Positions 56,092-62,313 of a DNA stretch of 62,313 nt are shown here, one piece after another. The stretch comes from an uncultured Pelagibacteraceae bacterium (GTDB lineage: Bacteria; Pseudomonadota; Alphaproteobacteria; Pelagibacterales; Pelagibacteraceae): assembly GCA_902567045.1 (NCBI GenBank), contig CACFLJ010000008.1, positions 1 to 62,313 on the forward strand, given 5' to 3'. The translations under genes and the position numbers were made by a program. How positions within the stretch are numbered: the first letter of the stretch is position 1; every line of letters starts with the position of its first letter. Below the pieces are notes generated by a model. That model was not told the DNA's origin, ran no database searches, and saw nothing but the letters and a program-made list of their open reading frames with translations.

Positions 56092-56775
56092 ATGCTAACT
56101 AAAAAACAAAAAAACCTGCTTCTCTTTATCAACAAAAAGTTGAGATCTACAGGTGTGTCCCCTTCATATGAAGAAATGAAAGAGTCATTAAATTTAAAAT
56201 CAAAATCTGGGATTCATAGACTTATTAGTGCATTAGAAGAAAGAGGCTTCATTAAAAGGCTAGCTCATAAAGCGAGAGCATTAGAGGTAATAAAATTACC
56301 TGAAACAGCATCGGCAAATGATATTTATAATAGTTTTTCTCCAAGCATAATTAAGGGAGGATTAGATCAGGAAAATTTAAATAAATCTAACGACACAGAA
56401 ATCCCTGTACTAGGAAAAATTGCTGCAGGGACTCCAGTTGAAGCTATACAAAACGAAGTTTCAAGAATTCCCCTGCCAGCAAATATTGAAAAGGATGGAG
56501 AATTTTTCGGATTAAAAGTTCAAGGGGACTCTATGATAGAAGCTGGAATTAACGATGGTGATACCGTTATTGTTAAAAAAGCAGATACAGCAGATAATGG
56601 AAAAATCGTAGTAGCTTTAATTGATGATCATGAGGCTATGCTGAAAAGAATTAGAAGAAAAGGCAAGACTGTTGCATTGGAAAGTGCAAATAGAAATTAC
56701 GAAACAAAAATTTTTGGCCCAGATAGAGTAAAAGTTCAAGGAATCCTTGTATCTTTATATAGAAACTTTCAGTAA
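56092..56775 (+). CDS. lexA: SOS repressor LexA
   Basis: A 227-residue repressor from the ATG at 56092 ([13 protein letters not shown]). Earlier in-frame residues overlap the SOS box and do not match the family. The winged helix-turn-helix is at residues 1-65, with [20 protein letters not shown] as recognition region. The autocleavage Ala-Gly is in [11 protein letters not shown]. The catalytic Ser is in [11 protein letters not shown] and the Lys in [17 protein letters not shown]. RecA-stimulated self-cleavage lifts repression after DNA damage. The operator just upstream supports autoregulation. gltX follows after 19 bases. Confidence 0.95.
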   Translation: MLTKKQKNLLLFINKKLRSTGVSPSYEEMKESLNLKSKSGIHRLISALEERGFIKRLAHKARALEVIKLPETASANDIYNSFSPSIIKGGLDQENLNKSNDTEIPVLGKIAAGTPVEAIQNEVSRIPLPANIEKDGEFFGLKVQGDSMIEAGINDGDTVIVKKADTADNGKIVVALIDDHEAMLKRIRRKGKTVALESANRNYETKIFGPDRVKVQGILVSLYRNFQ

Positions 56776-56794
56776 AATAGTTTAAATAAAGCCC

Positions 56795-58189
56795 ATGAAA
56801 AAAGTAGCAACTAGATTTGCTCCTTCTCCTACCGGTCCTCTTCATATTGGTGGAGTAAGAACGGCTCTATTTAATTGGTTATATTCAAAAAATAAATCAG
56901 GTAAATTTTATTTAAGGATAGAGGATACTGATAAAGAAAGATCTAAAGAAGAGCATAAAATTCAAATAATTAACTCTCTAAAATGGATGGGAATAGAGCA
57001 TTATGGTGAAGAGTATATTCAATCAAAAATGATTAGCGAACACGTAACTATTGCAAAAAAGTTACTAGAAAATGGAAATGCCTATAAATGCTATTGTAGT
57101 GCAGAGGAAATAGAAGAACAAAAAAAAAGAGCTAAACAAAAAAAAATTCCTTATGTATATAATCGAAAATGGCGAGACATTGCTGAAGATCAAGCCCCAA
57201 AGAATACAAAACCAGTTATAAGATTTAAAAGTAAAATAGAAGGAACTTCAATATTAAAAGACTTAGTACAAGGAAATGTAGAAATTGAGAATAATACTAT
57301 TGAAGATTTTGTTATTTTAAGAAATGACGGAACGCCAACATATAATTTATCTGCGTCAGTTGATGATCATAATATGGAAATGACTCATATTATAAGAGGA
57401 GATGACCATAAAATTAATACTTTTAAACAAATACAGATATATGAAGCACTAGGATGGGATATTCCACAATTTGCCCATATACCTCTTATTCATACAATAG
57501 ATGGTAAGAAACTATCAAAAAGAGATAACGCCTCTACATTAGAAGATTACTCAAAAATTGGGATACTGCCTGACGCACTTAGAAATTATCTTCTAAGATT
57601 AGGATGGTCCTACAAAGATAAGGAAATTTTTAACTTAGATGAAAGTATAAAACTTTTTAATCTTGAGGGAATAGGTAAATCGCCTTCAAAACTTGATATG
57701 AGTAGAATTCTTTCTATGAATGAGCATTACATTAAAAACAGTGAAGAAAAGATTTTGTACAAAAAGTTAAAAGAATATTGTGAAATTTATAAATATAAAA
57801 TTAAAGAGGAGAAAGAAAATACAATAAAGAGCTCTTTAACATTTTTAAAGAATAAAGCAAAAACACTAGAGGATATATTTAACAATTCTAAATATATTTT
57901 AGATGATAAAGTTGCTTTTAATGAAAATGACAAAGAACTTATAAACGATGAAGCAAAAAAAATAATACATTTATTTAAAGAGAAAATTTTAGGATTAGAA
58001 ACTTTCGATAGAGAAAATTTAGAACAAATCGTAGATGGATTAATAAAATTAAATAATACAAATTTCAAGGGTGTTGGGCAGCCATTAAGAATAATGTTAA
58101 CTGGATCTAAATTTGGTCCAGGAATATATGATATAATATTGTCTCTTGGAAAAAACGAAGTAATAAAAAGATTAGAAAATATAGGATAA
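56795..58189 (+). CDS. gltX: glutamyl-tRNA synthetase
   Basis: A 464-residue class I synthetase. The HIGH region is RFAPSPTGPLHIGGVRTALF (residues 7-26), and the KMSKS region reads DGKKLSKRDNA near 240-250. Other features are RIEDTDKERSK and IRGDDHKINT. The C-terminal anticodon-binding domain ends with GQPLRIMLTGSKFGPGIYDI. It charges tRNA-Glu, and possibly tRNA-Gln for later amidation. Its last 18 bases overlap the convergent end of lpxB. Confidence 0.95.
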   Translation: MKKVATRFAPSPTGPLHIGGVRTALFNWLYSKNKSGKFYLRIEDTDKERSKEEHKIQIINSLKWMGIEHYGEEYIQSKMISEHVTIAKKLLENGNAYKCYCSAEEIEEQKKRAKQKKIPYVYNRKWRDIAEDQAPKNTKPVIRFKSKIEGTSILKDLVQGNVEIENNTIEDFVILRNDGTPTYNLSASVDDHNMEMTHIIRGDDHKINTFKQIQIYEALGWDIPQFAHIPLIHTIDGKKLSKRDNASTLEDYSKIGILPDALRNYLLRLGWSYKDKEIFNLDESIKLFNLEGIGKSPSKLDMSRILSMNEHYIKNSEEKILYKKLKEYCEIYKYKIKEEKENTIKSSLTFLKNKAKTLEDIFNNSKYILDDKVAFNENDKELINDEAKKIIHLFKEKILGLETFDRENLEQIVDGLIKLNNTNFKGVGQPLRIMLTGSKFGPGIYDIILSLGKNEVIKRLENIG

Positions 58190-59302
58190 GATAATGTTTG
58201 CCGCTTCTTCAGATGAAGAACTAGGAGAACTCAAAGTTTCAAGAGTTTTTTTTATTTCTTGTTTTTGTTTAGCTATTAAATTTGGTTTTTTTAGAAAATA
58301 GTAAACACTTTTAAAAATTTCATCGGCATTACATTCTGATTGTATCAATTCTGGAATAACTTCTCTATTATTGATAATATTAATCATATTAGCAAATTTT
58401 ATATTTAGTAGAAATTTTGCTAAATAAAAATTAATAAAATTCATCTTATAAATAATTATTGATGGTACATTCATTTTGCATACTTCCAAAGAAACTGTTC
58501 CAGATTTTACTATTGCAAAAATTGATTTCTTTAAAACTGCAGTTTTAATTTTATCATCATTAATTATTTCTAGGTTTGTTATTTGTTCTTTAATAAAATA
58601 TCTTGATATATGTTGTTTATTCTTATCAGTTGCATGAAATATGAAATTATAATTAGGATCTTTGATATTCATTTTTTTAATAAAATTAATTAGAATTGGT
58701 ATATGATGCTTTATTTCAGAGACTCTGCTGCCAGGAAAAATGGAAATAATATTTTTTTTATCTAGAAACTGATCTATTTGAACTTTTTCGTTAATATTCT
58801 TATCTAACAATGGATGGCCCACAAAGGTATTAGTGAGATTTTCTTTATCAAAATACTCTTTTTCAAACTTAAAAAGTAATAAAATATGGTCTAAAAATTT
58901 CTTCATTTTCTTAACTCTACCCTCTCTCCATGCCCAAACCTTAGGAGCAATAAAATGAATTGTTTTTATTTTCGAATTTTTTTCTTTTACTAGTTTTGCT
59001 ACTCTTAGTGTGAAATCTGGACTGTCTACACTAAATAAAATATCTGGTTTAAATTTCAAAACCTCATTGACAGTTTCTTTTATTTTACGTTTTATTTTAA
59101 AAAAATTTAAAATAATGTCAGTAAAAGCAATATAAGTTATCTCTTTTTGGTCAAAAATTGTCTTTATACCTAATTTCTCTAAGTTTGTTCCACCAACACT
59201 TAAAAATTCTAAATCAGTTTTTTTTTTTTTGATTTCTGAGATAATTTCAGAAGCTAATTTATCACCCGAAGGTTCACCTGTAAGAATAAAAATTTTTTTC
59301 AT
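58172..59302 (-). CDS. lpxB: lipid A disaccharide synthase
   Basis: A 376-residue glycosyltransferase of family 19. The N-terminal FILTGEPSGDKLASEII is the LpxB signature, followed by DSPDFTLRVAKLV, TIHFIAPKVWAWREGRVKKM, FVGHPLLDK, IISIFPGSRVSEIKHHIP, and FAIVKSGTVSLEVCKMNVPS. It joins UDP-diacylglucosamine and lipid X to form the lipid A disaccharide at the inner membrane. It overlaps lpxI by 4 bases. Confidence 0.95.
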   Translation of the reverse strand: MKKIFILTGEPSGDKLASEIISEIKKKKTDLEFLSVGGTNLEKLGIKTIFDQKEITYIAFTDIILNFFKIKRKIKETVNEVLKFKPDILFSVDSPDFTLRVAKLVKEKNSKIKTIHFIAPKVWAWREGRVKKMKKFLDHILLLFKFEKEYFDKENLTNTFVGHPLLDKNINEKVQIDQFLDKKNIISIFPGSRVSEIKHHIPILINFIKKMNIKDPNYNFIFHATDKNKQHISRYFIKEQITNLEIINDDKIKTAVLKKSIFAIVKSGTVSLEVCKMNVPSIIIYKMNFINFYLAKFLLNIKFANMINIINNREVIPELIQSECNADEIFKSVYYFLKKPNLIAKQKQEIKKTLETLSSPSSSSEEAANIILSYIF

Positions 59303-60090
59303 ATTGCAACAAGAAAGAGTTTATTGCGATTAGCATATTTAATCGAAATCTCTTTATCTAATATAATATTTTGGTTTGATTTAACTGCAATTCCCTTAAT
59401 CCCTGCGATGTTGCAATCTTTGAAAGTATCAATTCCTATTGTGGGTAAGTCTACTCTTAAATCTTGTTTTGCTTTAGGTAATTTTATTAAAATACCTTTT
59501 TTAATTTTGGATTTAGGAGCACGTTTTATCATTTCTTTCGTGCCATTTCTTGTTTCTAAAGAAATTACCTTATTGTCTCTAATAATTACTGCTTGGGTAT
59601 GATTATAAGAGTTGGTATTTTTTAAAGTTTTAATACCTTTAAGTATTTGCTCTTTCTCTTCCTTAGATGGTTTTACTCTAGTATAAACTCCTTTTTTTAA
59701 AGTTAGTTCTGGATTAAAAGTGTTTAATCTAATAACTTTAATTTTGTTCTCTGACAGAATCTTTATTAAAGCTTTTAATACTGCTGCATCACCTAGCTTT
59801 GCCGCTTTAACTATTCTTGGTATATAAAACAAACCTTTAAAATCCAATTTTAACCTTGATATCTTTGGTTTAATTATATTACCTGCAAAAATAACCTTAC
59901 TGCATTTTTTTGATTTGATGAGTTTTAAAATCTCACCAAATTTACCTATATTAATAAAAAAACTATTTTTATTTTTTTTAAATTTATTATTTTTTGTAAG
60001 ATCAATAATAAAATAATTTAACTTTTTTTTTTTAATTTTTTTGAGTATTTGAATTGGTAAATCTTTTTCTCCTAAAAAAAGTCCTATCAT
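59299..60090 (-). CDS. lpxI: UDP-2,3-diacylglucosamine pyrophosphatase LpxI
   Basis: A 263-residue protein of the LpxI family (DUF1009), used instead of LpxH in alphaproteobacteria. Recognisable segments are KVIFAGNIIKPKISRLKLDF, GDAAVLKALIKILSENKIKV, and, after the linker, NTNSYNHTQAVIIRDNKVIS, RAPKSKIKKGILIKLPKAKQ and DLRVDLPTIGIDTFKDC. It cleaves UDP-2,3-diacylglucosamine to lipid X and UMP. It lies between lpxA and lpxB, its normal place. Its presence makes an LpxH role for the 21689-22507 phosphoesterase unnecessary. Confidence 0.92.
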   Translation of the reverse strand: MIGLFLGEKDLPIQILKKIKKKKLNYFIIDLTKNNKFKKNKNSFFINIGKFGEILKLIKSKKCSKVIFAGNIIKPKISRLKLDFKGLFYIPRIVKAAKLGDAAVLKALIKILSENKIKVIRLNTFNPELTLKKGVYTRVKPSKEEKEQILKGIKTLKNTNSYNHTQAVIIRDNKVISLETRNGTKEMIKRAPKSKIKKGILIKLPKAKQDLRVDLPTIGIDTFKDCNIAGIKGIAVKSNQNIILDKEISIKYANRNKLFLVAI

Positions 60091-60872
60091 TATAAGTTGG
60101 GTGGAAGTGATATTGGTCTTTTTTTGTCTGAATTTATAAAATTAAGTATCTTTTTTACAAATTCATTGTTTTTAAGATCGTCATTAAGTTGATCTATATT
60201 TTCTCTAAAACTTGAAGTTTTAAATATTACTTCATAAGCCAATTGTATTTTTTTAATATTTTCATTTGCAACTTTAGATCTTCTTAGTCCAATAAGATTT
60301 AACCCCATTAGATTATTTCTATTTCCCATTGACAATCCAAATGGGATAACATCACTCAAAACACCAGTCATCCCTCCTATCATTGCAGATTCTCCAATTC
60401 TAGAAAATTGATGTATCGCACAACTTCCACCAACTATTGCGTTATTTTGAATAGTTACGTGACCACCGACTTGAACGTTATTGGCTAAAACAATATTATT
60501 TGATATCGAACAATCGTGTGCTACATGACAATAAACCATAAATAAATTATTATCCCCTATTTTTGTTATACCGCCACCTTGCTCAGTTCCAGGATTTATA
60601 TTTACATATTCTCTGAACTTATTGTTATTACCTATAATCAAATAATTTTTTTCACCATTATATTTTAAATCTTGAGGAGGAGTTCCAATTGATGAAAAAG
60701 GATATATTAGGTTGTTCTCTCCTATTTTAGTGTTACCAACAATATTTACATGTGAATGTAAAACTGAGTTTGACCCTATTTCAACCTCTGGACCTATAAT
60801 GCAATAAGGCCCTATTTCAACATCATCTGAAATTTTTGCCTTTATATCTACTATAGCAGTTTTGTGGATCAC
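60090..60872 (-). CDS. lpxA: UDP-N-acetylglucosamine acyltransferase LpxA
   Basis: A 260-residue left-handed beta-helix protein with hexapeptide repeats over residues 1-185 (IGPYCIIGPEVEIGSNSVLH and similar). The catalytic histidine is in MVYCHVAHDCSISNN. The C-terminal helical part has MGLNLIGLRRSKVANENI. It attaches the first 3-hydroxyacyl chain of lipid A. It shares one base with lpxI and lies 55 bases after fabZ. Confidence 0.95.
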   Translation of the reverse strand: MIHKTAIVDIKAKISDDVEIGPYCIIGPEVEIGSNSVLHSHVNIVGNTKIGENNLIYPFSSIGTPPQDLKYNGEKNYLIIGNNNKFREYVNINPGTEQGGGITKIGDNNLFMVYCHVAHDCSISNNIVLANNVQVGGHVTIQNNAIVGGSCAIHQFSRIGESAMIGGMTGVLSDVIPFGLSMGNRNNLMGLNLIGLRRSKVANENIKKIQLAYEVIFKTSSFRENIDQLNDDLKNNEFVKKILNFINSDKKRPISLPPNL

Positions 60873-60927
60873 GAATAATAAATAACAAATTTAATAATTA
60901 ATTCTTATCAACTATTACTACTGATTA

Positions 60928-61374
60928 TTACTTTCTATCTACAATCGTTGCAGACCATTGCGCATCTGCCATTTTTTTATCACCCACAAAAGCTGTACCT
61001 TTATACTTCCATACTCTTCCATGTGATCTGATAGCCTCAATATTAAGTTCTAAAGCGCAATCAGGAATAACTGGATTTCTAAATCTAGCTTTTTCAATTG
61101 TCATTAAGAAGACTAATTTATTATCATAGGTTGCTTTATCAAGTCCATTTGCAGTTAATGCAGCTGCTGCTTGTCCAAATGCTTCTACAATTAAAACACC
61201 AGGCATAACTGGTTCTCCAGGAAAATGGCCATTTACAAAAAAACTATCTTTTTTAACATTTACAATTGCTGTAGCTGAAAAAAGCTTTTTTATATTTCTT
61301 AACTCATCAATAAGAAGCATTGGTTCTCTATGAGGTAATAATTCTTTTATTTGATCTTTATTTAAGCTAGTCAT
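60928..61374 (-). CDS. fabZ: 3-hydroxyacyl-ACP dehydratase FabZ
   Basis: A 148-residue hot-dog-fold dehydratase. The catalytic motif [20 protein letters not shown] holds the His and the Glu, and [16 protein letters not shown] follows. It dehydrates 3-hydroxyacyl-ACP in fatty-acid elongation and competes with LpxA and LpxD for the same acyl-ACP pool, hence its place between them. It overlaps lpxD by 8 bases. Confidence 0.95.
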   Translation of the reverse strand: MTSLNKDQIKELLPHREPMLLIDELRNIKKLFSATAIVNVKKDSFFVNGHFPGEPVMPGVLIVEAFGQAAAALTANGLDKATYDNKLVFLMTIEKARFRNPVIPDCALELNIEAIRSHGRVWKYKGTAFVGDKKMADAQWSATIVDRK

Positions 61375-62313
61375 TAATTTTATTATCCCTTAAAAAATTT
61401 CTTATATCTCTAGCAGGATACCCCATCACTTTTGTATTTGAAGGAATATTTTTGATTACTCCACTGCCTCCACCAATTTTAACATTATCACCTATAACTA
61501 AATGACCGGAGATGCCTGCTTGACCTCCAATCATTACTTTATTGCCAATTAAGGCACTTCCTGCAAACCCAACTTGAGCAGTAATTATACAGTTTTTACC
61601 TATTTTAACGTTATGAGCTACATGTACTTGGTTATCTAAGAACGTGCCGTCTCCAATTACAGTATTAGAAAGTGAACCTCTATCAATAGTATTATTGCAT
61701 CCGATTTCAACATTATTTCCAATTATAACTGCTCCTATGTGTGGATATCTAATGTTTGAGTTTCCTCCAGGAAAAAAACCAAAACCTTTTTTACCCAGTA
61801 TTGCACCATCAAGAATATTTACATTATTCCCAATAATACTATTTTTAATAACAACGTTATTACCAATGTTACAGTTGTTACCAATGCTCACATTTTTTTC
61901 AATAATAGTATTATGACCAATAGAACAATTTTTACCAATTTTGACATTTTTTCCAATTAAAACGTTATTACCAAATTTTAGATTTTTAAAATCATTCTTA
62001 TTAATTTTACTGACATTAAAATCAAAGTTATCATTTACAGAATTTGGATAAAATAAAGATGTTATATAAGATACGGCTAACAACACATTTGGCACCTCAA
62101 TTGTATACATCTGTGATGGAATTACACTTAAAAATTTTTTATTAGTTATGACTAGTCTTGATTTAGTTTTTTTTATAAATTCTAAGTATTTAATTGAATT
62201 AAAAAAAGTAATATCATTTTTTTTTGCAGTCTCTAATTCTTTAATATCGTTAACTCGATAATTAACTTTTTGTTTTTTAAGATTTAATAAAGATAAAATG
62301 TCATTAATTTTAA
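61367..62313 (-). CDS. lpxD: UDP-3-O-acylglucosamine N-acyltransferase LpxD (5' end outside window)
   Basis: The frame is open to the right edge, giving at least 315 residues; the N-terminal start is not visible. The first visible part holds the uridine-binding domain ([20 protein letters not shown], then [20 protein letters not shown]). Some 20 hexapeptide turns follow ([20 protein letters not shown]). The catalytic His is in [15 protein letters not shown], and [20 protein letters not shown] is conserved. A Met at 62110 is internal, because the family N-terminal domain precedes it. It adds the second hydroxyacyl chain of lipid A. Confidence 0.95.
   Translation of the reverse strand, partial: KINDILSLLNLKKQKVNYRVNDIKELETAKKNDITFFNSIKYLEFIKKTKSRLVITNKKFLSVIPSQMYTIEVPNVLLAVSYITSLFYPNSVNDNFDFNVSKINKNDFKNLKFGNNVLIGKNVKIGKNCSIGHNTIIEKNVSIGNNCNIGNNVVIKNSIIGNNVNILDGAILGKKGFGFFPGGNSNIRYPHIGAVIIGNNVEIGCNNTIDRGSLSNTVIGDGTFLDNQVHVAHNVKIGKNCIITAQVGFAGSALIGNKVMIGGQAGISGHLVIGDNVKIGGGSGVIKNIPSNTKVMGYPARDIRNFLRDNKIND

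Noticed and set aside
60090..62313. Periodic short repeats at DNA level in lpxA and lpxD
   Set aside because: They are the codons of hexapeptide-repeat beta-helices, fully explained by the protein family, not a CRISPR or satellite array.
62110..62313. LpxD starting at the Met at 62110
   Set aside because: The frame stays open to the window edge and the upstream residues match the LpxD uridine-binding domain, so this Met is internal.

Overview
The window is very AT-rich, gene-dense DNA from a streamlined alphaproteobacterium. Gene content and order point to SAR11 (Pelagibacterales): ntrYX-trkAH, a fused ispDF, an aap/bzt amino-acid transporter, the eno-kdsA-pyrG-secG-tpiA block, lexA-gltX and lpxD-fabZ-lpxA-lpxI-lpxB. 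Genes typically overlap by 1-20 bases or sit a few tens of bases apart. The assignment rests on gene content and composition, because no rRNA gene is present. The large phosphorus gene set resembles what is known for warm-ocean, phosphate-limited Pelagibacter strains; that comparison is inference.

Left part, 1-23.5 kb, is mostly a phosphorus-acquisition and lipid-remodelling region. It starts with glycerophosphodiesterase (cut by the window edge) and a Ugp glycerol-3-phosphate ABC operon that carries two tandem UgpE paralogues. A short GlpD follows, which would feed glycerol-3-phosphate carbon into glycolysis. Next come a phosphonoacetaldehyde hydrolase, a TPR protein, a frameshifted NUDIX gene, ppx-ppk (polyphosphate), a SixA-like phosphatase, phoB-phoU-pstBACS, an unknown exported protein, phoR, a GT4 glycosyltransferase and a PlcP-like phospholipase. 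A divergent diacylglycerol-kinase-family gene closes the region. A recurring 11-base-period motif (roughly TKTAAY repeated) lies upstream of ugpB, phnX, pstS and plcP and is a candidate PhoB site.

Middle part, 23.5-42.9 kb: a small Lys-rich protein with a perfect Shine-Dalgarno sequence, manC, ilvD, valS, tRNA-Cys, tRNA-Asn, an XRE regulator, the aapJQMP transporter, tRNA-Arg, trkH-trkA-ntrX-ntrY, then ispDF-pgpA-cinA on the other strand.

Right part, 42.9-62.3 kb: an alginate-lyase-like exported protein, ratA/coq10-like, lipA, ftsB, eno, kdsA, pyrG, secG and tpiA (minus strand); a PpiD-like chaperone followed by trpEGDC, lexA and gltX (plus strand); then lpxB-lpxI-lpxA-fabZ-lpxD (minus strand), with lpxD cut by the right edge.

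The only stretch of more than 300 bases without an intact gene is 8005-8576; it holds the broken NUDIX gene and its terminator. No CRISPR array, insertion sequence, prophage or rRNA gene was seen.
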